Origin: Pannonibacter indicus
GTDB taxonomy: Bacteria > Pseudomonadota > Alphaproteobacteria > Rhizobiales > Stappiaceae
Assembly: GCF_001418225.1 (NCBI RefSeq)
Contig: NZ_LIPT01000001.1
Span: 496,001 to 560,000, forward strand
Length of the DNA stretch: 64,000 nucleotides
Direction: 5' to 3'
Made by a program: the position numbers and the translations under genes. The notes beneath the pieces are model-generated. The model was not told the origin of the DNA and made no database searches. It saw nothing but the letters and a program-made list of their open reading frames with translations. This document shows, one piece after another, positions 26,506 to 35,045 of the stretch (position 1 is the first letter of the stretch; the number at the start of each line of letters is the position of its first letter).

Positions 26506-27525
26506 ATGAAGAGCAGATCCAGTTTTGACGTCAGCCGCCGCGGCCTTCTTCTTGGCGCAGGCGCAGCCTTTGCAGGCAGCGCATTGCTGCCCCGGATTGC
26601 ATTTGCGCAAACACCTCTCAAGGTTGCCGGAATCTACACGGTTCCCGTCGAGCAGCAGTGGGTGAGCCGCATTCATATTGCAGCGGAAGCAGCGAAGAAG
26701 GCAGGGCTCATCGAGTACACATTCTCGGAGAACACCAGCAACACCGACTATCCGCGCGTCATGCGCGAATATGCCGAAGGCGGCGCGCAGCTGATCGTCG
26801 GCGAGATCTTCGGCGTGGAGCAGGAAGCCCGTGAAGTGGCCGCCGACTATCCGGAAACCGCCTTCCTGATGGGCTCGTCCTTCAAGCCGGAAGAGAGCCT
26901 TGCCAACCTTTCCGTCTTCGACAACTACATCCAGGATGCGTCCTATCTTTCCGGCATCATCGCCGGTGCCATGACCAAGTCCGGCAAGATCGGCATGGTC
27001 GGCGGCTTCCCCATTCCGGAAGTGAACCGGCTGATGAATGCCTTCATGGCCGGCGTCAAGGAAACCCGTCCGGATGCCACCTTCCAGGTCAGCTTCATCG
27101 GCTCCTGGTTTGATCCTCCGAAGGCCAAGGAAACCGCCTTCGCCATGATCGACGGCGGCGCCGACCTTCTCTATGCGGAGCGTTTCGGCGTGTCGGACGC
27201 AGCCAAGGAGCGCGGTGTGCTGGCCATCGGCAACGTGATCGACACCCAGTCCGACTATCCGGAAACCGTGGTGGCCTCGGCCCTGTGGCACTTCGAGCCG
27301 ACGCTGAACAAGGCCATCGAGGCCGTTGCCGCAGGCAGCTTCAAGGCGGAGGACTACGGCGTCTATTCCTTCATGAAGGAAGGCGGCTGCTCGCTTGCCC
27401 CGCTCGGCACCTTCGAGGGCAAGGTTCCTGCCGCAGCGATGGATCTGGTCACGGCCCGCGAGGCCGCGATCAAGGATGGCAGTTTCACCGTCACCATCAA
27501 TGACGACGAGCCCAAGTCCTCGTGA
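26506..27525 (+). CDS. BMP-family ABC transporter substrate-binding protein
   Basis: The 339-residue protein has a twin-arginine-type leader (SRRGLLLGAGAAFAGSALL) and the basic membrane protein (Med/PnrA) fold: LKVAGIYTVPVEQQWVSRIH, REYAEGGAQLIVGEIFG and a final FEGKVPAAAMDLV. BMP proteins bind nucleosides, nucleobases or related compounds in the periplasm. The next three genes supply the ATPase and two permeases, and a cytosine-deaminase-like enzyme follows, which supports a nucleobase-like ligand. GAAGGA lies upstream of the ATG. Confidence 0.88.
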   Translation: MKSRSSFDVSRRGLLLGAGAAFAGSALLPRIAFAQTPLKVAGIYTVPVEQQWVSRIHIAAEAAKKAGLIEYTFSENTSNTDYPRVMREYAEGGAQLIVGEIFGVEQEAREVAADYPETAFLMGSSFKPEESLANLSVFDNYIQDASYLSGIIAGAMTKSGKIGMVGGFPIPEVNRLMNAFMAGVKETRPDATFQVSFIGSWFDPPKAKETAFAMIDGGADLLYAERFGVSDAAKERGVLAIGNVIDTQSDYPETVVASALWHFEPTLNKAIEAVAAGSFKAEDYGVYSFMKEGGCSLAPLGTFEGKVPAAAMDLVTAREAAIKDGSFTVTINDDEPKSS

Positions 27526-29063
27526 GTATCTTTGACAAGGAGGCGCAGGAGACCGTCCTGCGCCTCGACGGCATCACCAAGCGCTTTGGGGCCCTCACCG
27601 CCAATGACAGCATCAGTCTGACCCTGAACCGGGGCGAGATTGTCGCCTTGCTCGGGGAAAACGGTGCTGGCAAGACCACGCTGATGAACATCCTCTTCGG
27701 CCATTACACCGCCGATGAGGGCACGGTCGAGGTCTTCGGCAGGGAACTGCCACCGGGCCGCCCGCGTGCTGCGCTTGCGGCAGGCGTCGGCATGGTGCAT
27801 CAGCATTTCACGCTGGCCGAACACCTGAGCGTGGCGGAAAACATCGTGTTGGGCACGGCGCCTTTGTTCCGCCTGTCGCTCGGCCTTGGTGCCGCCCGCC
27901 AGCGCATCCGCGTCCTTTCCGGGGACTTCGGCCTCAAGGTCGATCCCGATGCCCGCGTCTCAAGCCTGTCGGTGGGTGAAAAGCAGCGGGTCGAGATCCT
28001 CAAGGCGCTCTACCGCAATGCCCGCATTCTCATTCTCGATGAGCCCACGGCCGTCCTGACGCCGCAGGAAACCGATGCCCTGTTTGCGACGCTGAAGCGC
28101 GCCGTGGCAATCGGCCTGTCCGTCGTCTTCATCAGCCACAAGCTGCATGAGGTGATGGCCGTGGCAGACCGCTGCGTGGTGCTGCGCCACGGCAAGGTGG
28201 TGGCCGAACGCGGCACCTCCGCAACCTCCGCCCGCGAACTCGCAGCGCTGATGGTCGGCGGCGACGTGCCGGAACTGGCGCCGTCCACCGCCAAGCCGGG
28301 CCGCACCATCTTTGCCCTGCGCAATGTATCAACGCCGGACCGGGAAGGCGCGCCAGGCCTCAAGCGGGTGACGCTGGAGCTGAAGGCAGGCCAGATCACC
28401 GGGCTGGCCGGGGTTTCCGGCAATGGCCAGGCAACGCTCTCTGATCTCGTCGCCGGGCTCGCCAGCCCGGATCAGGGCCATATTCACGTGGAAGGCACCG
28501 TGCCTCTGCGCTGGACACCGGAAGCGGCCGTGCGCGCCGGCATCGCCCGCATTCCGGAAGACCGGCACAAGACCGGCACCATCGCCGACTTCAGCCTGAC
28601 CGAGAACGCCATTCTGGAAACCTACCACCAGCGCCCCTTCTCCCGCGCCGGATGGATGAACCGGGCGGCCGCCGAATATTTCACGCAGCACATCATCGAC
28701 ACCTATGACATCCGCTGCCCGGGGCCGGACACCCGCATCCGCCTGCTGTCCGGCGGCAACATGCAGAAGCTGATCCTCGGCCGCGTGCTGGAGCCGGGCC
28801 CGCATGTGATCCTCGCCAACCAGCCGGTGCGCGGGCTCGACATCGGCGCCATCACCTTCGTGCATTCGCGCCTGATCGCAGCCCGCGATGCAGGGGCAGC
28901 GGTGCTGCTGATCTCCGAGGATCTGGACGAGGTGCAGCGGCTGTCAGATGTCATTCACGTGATCTACGAAGGCCGCATTTCTCCCGGCTTTGCCCGCGGC
29001 AGTCTCACCACGGAACAGCTTGGTCTCTGGATGACCGGACAAGGATTTGATCATGCGGCTTGA
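27522..29063 (+). CDS. BMP-associated ABC transporter ATPase (dual domain)
   Basis: The 513-residue protein starts with GTG overlapping the previous stop (GTGA), so translation is coupled. Domain 1 has intact GENGAGKTT and [11 protein letters not shown]. Domain 2 has lost the Walker A Lys (GVSGNGQATL) and has Asn-Gln in place of the Walker B Asp-Glu (ILANQPVRGLD), while LLSGGNMQK is kept. This asymmetry is usual in nucleoside-type BMP importers, where only one site turns over ATP. It serves the two permeases that follow. Confidence 0.9.
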   Translation: MSIFDKEAQETVLRLDGITKRFGALTANDSISLTLNRGEIVALLGENGAGKTTLMNILFGHYTADEGTVEVFGRELPPGRPRAALAAGVGMVHQHFTLAEHLSVAENIVLGTAPLFRLSLGLGAARQRIRVLSGDFGLKVDPDARVSSLSVGEKQRVEILKALYRNARILILDEPTAVLTPQETDALFATLKRAVAIGLSVVFISHKLHEVMAVADRCVVLRHGKVVAERGTSATSARELAALMVGGDVPELAPSTAKPGRTIFALRNVSTPDREGAPGLKRVTLELKAGQITGLAGVSGNGQATLSDLVAGLASPDQGHIHVEGTVPLRWTPEAAVRAGIARIPEDRHKTGTIADFSLTENAILETYHQRPFSRAGWMNRAAAEYFTQHIIDTYDIRCPGPDTRIRLLSGGNMQKLILGRVLEPGPHVILANQPVRGLDIGAITFVHSRLIAARDAGAAVLLISEDLDEVQRLSDVIHVIYEGRISPGFARGSLTTEQLGLWMTGQGFDHAA

Positions 29064-30102
29064 GCCGGTCGCCAACCCCAGCCTCCTGCGCCGTGCGGGC
29101 CTTCCGGCCCTGGCGCTGGCGCTCACTGTCGTTGCGGGCTCGCTGCTCGCGCTCATTGCCGGGGCTGCCCCCTTCCAGACGCTAGGGCTCATCGTCAAGG
29201 GCGCTGCGGGCAGCAAGTTTGCCCTGCTTGAAACCCTCAACCGGGCAACCCCGCTCATCTTCACTGGCCTTGCCGTTGCCGTCGCCTTCCGGGCGCGGCT
29301 ATGGAACATCGGCGCAGAGGCCCAGCTTTATGCCGGGGCCATCGTCGCGGCGCTGATCGGTGCCCATGTCACCGGCCTGCCGCAACTGCCGCTGCTGGCA
29401 CTTATGGCCTTTGCCGCCATGCTGGCGGGCGCTGCCATGCTGCTGCCGCCGGTTCTGCTGAAAACCCGCTTCGGCGTCGATGAAGTGGTGACGACCCTGC
29501 TCGTCAACTTCATCATGCTGCTCTTCGTCTCCTACCTGCTGGAAGGCCCGATGAAGGATCCGGCGGGCATGGGCTGGCCGAAGTCTGCGGCGCTGGCCAG
29601 GGAGGCCCGCCTGCCGCGCATCATGGAGGGCCTGCGCCTGCACTGGGGCTTTGCGCTGGCGCTGATGTCCGCCGTTGCCGTCTGGATCATCCAGACCCGC
29701 ACCACCCTTGGCTACGAGATCCGCGCCACCGGCCTCAACCAGAAGGCCGCACGCTTTGCCGGTATTCCGGTCAACATGGTGCTGGTGAAAACCGCACTGC
29801 TCTCCGGCGGCCTTGCCGCCATGGCCGGCTTCAGCGAGGTCTCCGGCCTCAAGGGCCACCTCAGCCTCGATCTGTCGGCCAACTTCGGCTACACGGGCAT
29901 CGTCGTTGCCATGCTCGCCCTGCTGCACCCGCTTGCCGTCGTGCCTTCCGCCATCTTCGTGGCCGGCATCTTCGTCGGCGCCAACAGCATGAGCCGAGCC
30001 GCAGCCGTGCCGTCCTACATTGCCGACATGCTGCTGGCCATCGCGCTGCTCTTCATGGTGCTGGCCATTCTTCTGACACGCTACCGGGTGAGGCGCGGAT
30101 GA
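29053..30102 (+). CDS. BMP-associated ABC transporter permease 1
   Basis: Read from MRLEPVANPSLLRRAGLPAL, this 349-residue permease of the NupP type (branched-chain/RbsC superfamily) has about nine membrane segments. It carries the family stretch FRARLWNIGAEAQLYAGAIV and LKTRFGVDEVVTTLLVNFIM. The start overlaps the ATPase gene by 11 nt. It pairs with the next gene to form the channel. Confidence 0.88.
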   Translation: MRLEPVANPSLLRRAGLPALALALTVVAGSLLALIAGAAPFQTLGLIVKGAAGSKFALLETLNRATPLIFTGLAVAVAFRARLWNIGAEAQLYAGAIVAALIGAHVTGLPQLPLLALMAFAAMLAGAAMLLPPVLLKTRFGVDEVVTTLLVNFIMLLFVSYLLEGPMKDPAGMGWPKSAALAREARLPRIMEGLRLHWGFALALMSAVAVWIIQTRTTLGYEIRATGLNQKAARFAGIPVNMVLVKTALLSGGLAAMAGFSEVSGLKGHLSLDLSANFGYTGIVVAMLALLHPLAVVPSAIFVAGIFVGANSMSRAAAVPSYIADMLLAIALLFMVLAILLTRYRVRRG

Positions 30103-31046
30103 ACGAGCTTCTGGACATCCTGCTCTCCGCCAGCCTCTGGGCTGCGGCCATCCGCATCGCCTCGCCCCTGATCTTCGCCACTATGGGCGAACTCATCTGC
30201 GAGCGGGCGGGCGTCCTCAACCTCGGAATCGAGGGCATCATGGTCATCGGCGCCTTCACCGGCTGGGTGGCCGTCTATATGGGCGCGCCGTTATGGTGGG
30301 GCGTCGCCGCAGCGCTGCTGGCCGGCATGGCCTTCGGCCTCATCCATGCGGTGCTGACCGTGCCCTTCGGCCTGTCACAGCATGTGGTGGGCCTTGGCGT
30401 CACCATGCTGGCCACCTCCTCCAGCTATTTCGCCTACCGCCTGCTGTTGCCGGAGGTGACAAGCCCGCCAAAGATTACCCCCTTCCAGCCGCTGCCCATT
30501 CCGGGCCTCTCCAGCCTGCCGCTGGTGGGCGAGGCGCTGTTCACCCAGACCGCCCTCACCTATGCCGCCTTCCTGACGGCGCTGATCATCGCACTCGTGC
30601 TCTACCGCACGCCGCTCGGCCTTGCGGTGCGTGCTGCGGGCGAGAACCCGGCAGCGGTGGAGGCTCAGGGGCTTTCGGTCACGGCCCTGCGCATGGGCGC
30701 GGTCGTCTTCGGCTCGGGCCTGATTGCGGTCGGCGGCTCGTTCCTGACGCTCTCGGCCTTCTCGTCCTTCTTCTTCGAAATGATCAATGGGCGCGGCTGG
30801 ATCTGCATCGCCCTCGTCGTTTTCGGCGCCTGGAAGCCGGGCAAGGCGGTGCTGGGCGCCATCCTCTTTGCCGCCTTCGATGCACTGCAGGTGCGCCTGC
30901 AACAAACGGGCTTTGGCGCCATCGTGCCCTATCAGGTGTTCCTGATGCTGCCCTTCATCCTGTCCATTCTGGCGCTCATCCTCATGTCACGGCGGGCCGA
31001 AGTGCCTGCTGCGCTGATGCAGCCCTTCAACAAGGGGGAACGCTGA
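30099..31046 (+). CDS. BMP-associated ABC transporter permease 2
   Basis: The 315-residue NupQ-type permease overlaps the previous gene by 4 nt (ATGA). It has the characteristic GELICERAGVLNLGIEGIMV segment near residues 30-49 and AAGENPAAVEAQGLSV in the cytoplasmic coupling loop. It completes the importer. The stop shares one base with the start of the deaminase gene (TGATG). Confidence 0.88.
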   Translation: MNELLDILLSASLWAAAIRIASPLIFATMGELICERAGVLNLGIEGIMVIGAFTGWVAVYMGAPLWWGVAAALLAGMAFGLIHAVLTVPFGLSQHVVGLGVTMLATSSSYFAYRLLLPEVTSPPKITPFQPLPIPGLSSLPLVGEALFTQTALTYAAFLTALIIALVLYRTPLGLAVRAAGENPAAVEAQGLSVTALRMGAVVFGSGLIAVGGSFLTLSAFSSFFFEMINGRGWICIALVVFGAWKPGKAVLGAILFAAFDALQVRLQQTGFGAIVPYQVFLMLPFILSILALILMSRRAEVPAALMQPFNKGER

Positions 31047-32329
31047 TGTTCGACCTCATCATCAAGGGCGGCACCCTGCCCGATGGCACCGCCGCCGACA
31101 TCGCCATCAAAGGCGAGCGCATCGCCGAGGTGGGCCGTCTCGATGAAGCCGCCTTTGCCAATGCAACCCGCGTGATCGACGCCACGGGCGATCTTGTCTC
31201 CCCGCCCTTCGTTGATCCGCATTTCCACATGGATGCAACGCTGTCCTACGGCCTGCCCCGGGTGAATGCCTCCGGCACGCTGCTGGAAGGCATCTCGCTA
31301 TGGGGCGAACTGCGCGAGATCGCCAGCGTCGAGGACATGATCTCCCGCGCCCTCACCTATTGCGACTGGGCCGTTTCCATGGGCCTTCTCGCCATCCGCA
31401 CCCATGTGGACACGACGCCGGACCACCTGCGCGGCGTGGAAGCGATGCTGGAGGTCAAGCGCAAGGTCGCGCCTTATCTCGACCTGCAGCTCGTTGCCTT
31501 CCCGCAGGACGGGCTCTACCGCACGAAGACGGGCCGCGAGAATTTGCTGCGCGCGCTGGACATGGGAGTCGATGTGGTCGGCGGTATCCCGCATTTCGAG
31601 CGCACCATGGAAGACGGGATGGAGTCGGTAAAGGATCTCGCCCGCATCGCTGCGGAACGCGGGCTGATGCTGGACCTGCACTGTGACGAAACCGACGATC
31701 CGATGAGCCGCCACGTGGAAACGCTGGCCGCCGAAGTAACGCGCCATGGCCTTGGCGGACGGGCGGCCGGAAGCCACCTCACCTCCATGCATTCCATGGA
31801 TAATTATTATGTCTCCAAGCTGCTGCCGCTGATCGCGGAAAGCGGCATGGCGGCCATTCCCAACCCGCTGATCAACATCACCCTGCAGGGCCGCCATGAC
31901 ACCTACCCCAAGCGGCGCGGCCTGACGCGGGTGAAGGAGATGCAGGCCCACGGCATCACCGTGGGCTGGGGTCAGGATTGCGTGCTCGATCCGTGGTATT
32001 CACTCGGCACCGCCGACATGCTGGACGTGGCCTTCATGGGCCTGCATGTGGCGCAGATGACCCACCCGGCGGAAATGGCCCGCTGCTTCCGCATGGTGAC
32101 GGAAGACAACGCAAAGATCCTCAATCTGGAAGGCTATGGCCTTGCGCCCGGCTGCAAGGCCTCGCTGGTGGTGCTGGATGCAGGCAACCCGGTGGAAGCC
32201 CTGCGCCTGCGGCCTGACCGGCTGGCGGTTGTCTCCAAAGGCAAGGTCGTGGCCGAGCGCCCCCGTAACAACGCCCGTCTCACCCTCCCCGGCCGCCCGG
32301 CCACCATCCGCCGCCGGCATGAGGGGTGA
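31046..32329 (+). CDS. Cytosine-deaminase-like amidohydrolase
   Basis: Read from MFDLIIKGGTLPDGTAADIA, the 427-residue protein aligns well with E. coli CodA. It has the metal histidines in VDPHFHMD (59, 61), HCDE with His212 and Glu215, GSHLTSMHS (His244), NPLINITLQGRHDTYPKRRG, the metal Asp311 and Trp317 in DPWY. Its substrate-contacting residue is changed: the CodA Asp314 position is Cys312 (GQDCVLDPWY). The reaction should be hydrolytic deamination of a pyrimidine- or triazine-like base, but perhaps not cytosine. The frame is open well upstream; GGGGGAA and the TGATG junction set the start. Confidence 0.85.
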   Translation: MFDLIIKGGTLPDGTAADIAIKGERIAEVGRLDEAAFANATRVIDATGDLVSPPFVDPHFHMDATLSYGLPRVNASGTLLEGISLWGELREIASVEDMISRALTYCDWAVSMGLLAIRTHVDTTPDHLRGVEAMLEVKRKVAPYLDLQLVAFPQDGLYRTKTGRENLLRALDMGVDVVGGIPHFERTMEDGMESVKDLARIAAERGLMLDLHCDETDDPMSRHVETLAAEVTRHGLGGRAAGSHLTSMHSMDNYYVSKLLPLIAESGMAAIPNPLINITLQGRHDTYPKRRGLTRVKEMQAHGITVGWGQDCVLDPWYSLGTADMLDVAFMGLHVAQMTHPAEMARCFRMVTEDNAKILNLEGYGLAPGCKASLVVLDAGNPVEALRLRPDRLAVVSKGKVVAERPRNNARLTLPGRPATIRRRHEG

Positions 32330-32370
32330 TGAGCCAAGCCTGAGAAAAGCACACCAGTCCCACCATCTTC

Positions 32371-32511
32371 GTCATGCCATGACTTGATCATGGTATCCAC
32401 GCCGCACCCTCTCCAAACGGCATGGCGTAGCCTTAACTCATTGTATTCATATACACTTCCTCAGAACCGGCAAGTCAGGGGATGGATGCCACGGTCAAGC
32501 CGTGGCATGAC
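32371..32511. repeat. Paired inverted palindromes in a convergent gap (family 1)
   Basis: Two 29-nt copies, 32371-32399 (begins GTCATGCCATGACTTG) and 32483-32511 on the opposite strand, face each other across an 83-nt spacer. Each folds on itself with a CTTGA loop. They differ at five positions; the changes at 10/20 and 12/18 are compensatory (T-A to C-G and A-T to G-C). They lie between the converging deaminase and aldehyde dehydrogenase genes. The spacer holds no gene. Confidence 0.75.
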
Positions 32512-32605
32512 GGAAATCGAAAGGCTGCAGGAAGAAGCCGCACAAACAGAAGCCCCCGGCAATCGCTTGCCGAGGGCCTGGTGATTCAGGGAAGCTCTTG
32601 CCGGA

Positions 32606-34111
32606 TCAGCGCAGGTCTGCGGGCAGCAGGGCTTCGGGGAGGTTCTGGTAGCTGACGGGGCGGAGCCAGCGGCGGATGGCCATGGTACCGACCGAAGTGG
32701 CGCCGAAGTTGGTCGAGGCCGGATAAGGGCCGCCATGAACCATGGCATCGCAGACTTCCACGCCGGTCGGGAAGCCGTTGGCCAGAATGCGGCCAGCCTT
32801 GCGCTCCAGAACCGGCATCAGGCTGGCTGCGAGTTCCACGTCGCCTTCATCCATCTGCAGGGTCACGGTCAGCTGGCCCTCGAAGCTTTCGGCAATGCGG
32901 GCGAGTTCTTCCTTGTCCTTGACGCGCACGACGATGCCAAGCGGGCCGAAGACTTCATGCGTCAGCGCCGGAGTGGCGAGAAGCTGCGCGCCGGTCGTCT
33001 CGAACAGGTGCGGTGCAGCCTGACGGGCCGGGCAGGTGCCGGTGAGGCGAGCCTTGGCAGCGCCCGTGGCGGCGATCTTTTCAGCGCCCTTTGCAAAGGC
33101 CGATGCGATGCCGTCCGTCAGCATGGTCTGCGGCGCGACGTCCTTCAGGGCTGCTTCCGCCGTGGCGATGAAGGCATCTGCCCCTGCCCCGTCCATGACC
33201 AGCACGAGACCGGGGTTGGTGCAGAACTGGCCGACGCCCATGGTCAGGCTTCCGGCCCAACCCTTGGCAATCGCCTCGCCGCGTGCCGCATGGGCTGCGG
33301 GCAGAACGAAGACCGGGTTGACGCTGCCCAGCTCGCCGAAGAAGGGGATCGGCTCGGGGCGCGAGGCGCACAGGTCGAACAGCGCACGCCCGCCGCCCAG
33401 CGAACCGGTGAAGCCGACAGCCTTGATCAGCGGATGGCGCACCAGCGCCTCGCCCAGCTCCCGCGAGGGGCCCTGGATCAGCGAGAACACGCCTGCCGGC
33501 ATGCCGCAAGCCTTGATGGCCGCATCGATGGCCTGCGCCACCAGCTCCCCCGTGCCGGGATGGGCCGGATGACCCTTGACCACCACCGGGCAACCAGCGG
33601 CCAGCGCACTGGCGGTGTCACCACCGGCCGTGGAGAAGGCCAGCGGGAAGTTGGAAGCGCCGAACACGGCCACCGGGCCGATGGGGCGCTGGATCAGGCG
33701 GATTTCCGGGCGCGGCAGCGGTGCGCGGTCCGGCAGGGCCACGTCCTTGCGCACATCCAGATATTCGCCCTTGCGGATATGGGCAGCAAACAGCCGCAGC
33801 TGGCCGGTGGTGCGGCCGCGCTCGCCTTCAAGACGGGCGGCGGGCAGCGCGGTTTCGGCGGTCGCAACTTCGGTGATCTCCGCGCCGCGTGCCTCGATTT
33901 CCGCGGCGATGCGCTCCAGGAAGACGGCGCGCTCCTCACGCGAGGTTGCGGCATAGGCGGCAAAAGCTGCTTCGGCGGCCTTCACCGCCGCATCCACCTC
34001 CGCCGGGCCGCCAGCGGCGAACTGGCGGGGCTCGCCCGTGACGGGCGAGGAGGAAAAGACTTCAGAACCTGCAACCCAGGCTCCGGCGATCAGGTGCTTT
34101 CCGGTCAGCAT
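32606..34111 (-). CDS. 2-Oxoglutarate semialdehyde dehydrogenase (2,5-dioxopentanoate dehydrogenase)
   Basis: The 501-residue NAD(P)-dependent aldehyde dehydrogenase belongs to the branch with FGASNFPLAFSTAGGDTASA (cofactor site), KGHPAHPGTGELV, GFTGSLGGGRALFD and the catalytic Cys in GQFCTNPG. These are features of enzymes that oxidise 2-oxoglutarate semialdehyde to 2-oxoglutarate at the end of oxidative pentose and uronate pathways. It is the last gene of the chvE-arabinose operon, 16 nt after the sugar dehydrogenase, which fits that role. Confidence 0.87.
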   Translation of the reverse strand: MLTGKHLIAGAWVAGSEVFSSSPVTGEPRQFAAGGPAEVDAAVKAAEAAFAAYAATSREERAVFLERIAAEIEARGAEITEVATAETALPAARLEGERGRTTGQLRLFAAHIRKGEYLDVRKDVALPDRAPLPRPEIRLIQRPIGPVAVFGASNFPLAFSTAGGDTASALAAGCPVVVKGHPAHPGTGELVAQAIDAAIKACGMPAGVFSLIQGPSRELGEALVRHPLIKAVGFTGSLGGGRALFDLCASRPEPIPFFGELGSVNPVFVLPAAHAARGEAIAKGWAGSLTMGVGQFCTNPGLVLVMDGAGADAFIATAEAALKDVAPQTMLTDGIASAFAKGAEKIAATGAAKARLTGTCPARQAAPHLFETTGAQLLATPALTHEVFGPLGIVVRVKDKEELARIAESFEGQLTVTLQMDEGDVELAASLMPVLERKAGRILANGFPTGVEVCDAMVHGGPYPASTNFGATSVGTMAIRRWLRPVSYQNLPEALLPADLR

Positions 34112-34127
34112 GATCTCTCTCTTTGCT

Positions 34128-35045
34128 TCAGAAGTGGAACGGCCCGGTCACAAGCCGCCGTCCAAGGGTCATGGCATCGGACACATGGACCATGGGCGTC
34201 AAGTCCACATCGCTTTTTCCGGCACGGACAAGCTCTGCCATGCGGGCATAAAGACGCGGATACTCACGGTCGGGACCTTCAATCCGTTCCCCGTCCGAGG
34301 TTTCCATCTCCGCCCCGCCCTTGCGCAGCACCAGCGATCCGGCGTCCGTCTCGACCTCGATATCCCAGGTCTGCGGGCCTTCCTGCCGCCAGTCGAAGTC
34401 CGCCGAGACATTGCCGGAGAACGTCAGACCCGCCGCAATCGGCGTCTGGCGGTTTTCCGGGAAGGTGAGTTCGGCACTGACGAGATGCACCGGCATGGGC
34501 AGGATGGCGGTCAGGATCGACAGGGCATTGATGCCCGGATCGAACACACCCATGCCACCCGGCTCGAACACCCAGTCCTGACCGGGATGCCACTTGCGCA
34601 CATCCTCGCGCCAGGTGATGTGGGCGCGAGTAACCTTGCGGGTGGAGAGCCACTGGCGCGCCGGCTCCACCGCATTGGCCATGCGGCTGTGCCAGGTGGC
34701 GAACAGCGTCAGTCCCCGTTCAGCCGCCAGCGCTTCCAGCGCATGCACTTCGGCAAGCGTGGCTCCCGGCGGCTTTTCCAGCATCACGTGACGGCCGGCC
34801 TTCAGCGCCGCTTGCGCATAGGTGAAGCGCGGCACCGGCGGCAGGCACAGGGAAATCACGGAAATGTCCGGCCGCTCCGCCAGCATCTGCGCAAAATCGC
34901 GGTAGGACGGCACTCCCTCCACCTGCCCCTGACGGGAAACGGTTGCCTCAAGCCGCCAGTCGGAACTGGCGGCCAGAGCGGGCACATGCTGGTCAACGGC
35001 GATCTTGCCGATGCCCACCAGTGCAACGGGAAGGCTTGCAGACAT
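34128..35045 (-). CDS. L-arabinose / D-galactose 1-dehydrogenase (Gfo/Idh/MocA family)
   Basis: The 305-residue protein has a Rossmann motif (VALVGIGKIAVDQHVPAL), the catalytic Lys of HVMLEKPPGATL and TWHSRMANAVEPARQWL, then ITWREDVRKWHPGQDWVFEP. These match the Azospirillum L-arabinose 1-dehydrogenase and rhizobial galactose dehydrogenase group. It oxidises the sugar C1 to the aldonolactone in the first step of the non-phosphorylated pathway. It overlaps the dehydratase gene by 1 nt (TGATG). Arabinose or galactose preference cannot be told from sequence. Confidence 0.85.
   Translation of the reverse strand: MSASLPVALVGIGKIAVDQHVPALAASSDWRLEATVSRQGQVEGVPSYRDFAQMLAERPDISVISLCLPPVPRFTYAQAALKAGRHVMLEKPPGATLAEVHALEALAAERGLTLFATWHSRMANAVEPARQWLSTRKVTRAHITWREDVRKWHPGQDWVFEPGGMGVFDPGINALSILTAILPMPVHLVSAELTFPENRQTPIAAGLTFSGNVSADFDWRQEGPQTWDIEVETDAGSLVLRKGGAEMETSDGERIEGPDREYPRLYARMAELVRAGKSDVDLTPMVHVSDAMTLGRRLVTGPFHF

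Noticed and set aside
30293-31045. In-frame extension of the deaminase by about 250 codons
   Set aside because: It overlaps the second BMP permease in another frame. The deaminase domain begins at MFDLIIKGG (31046), which has a ribosome-binding site and a TGATG junction.
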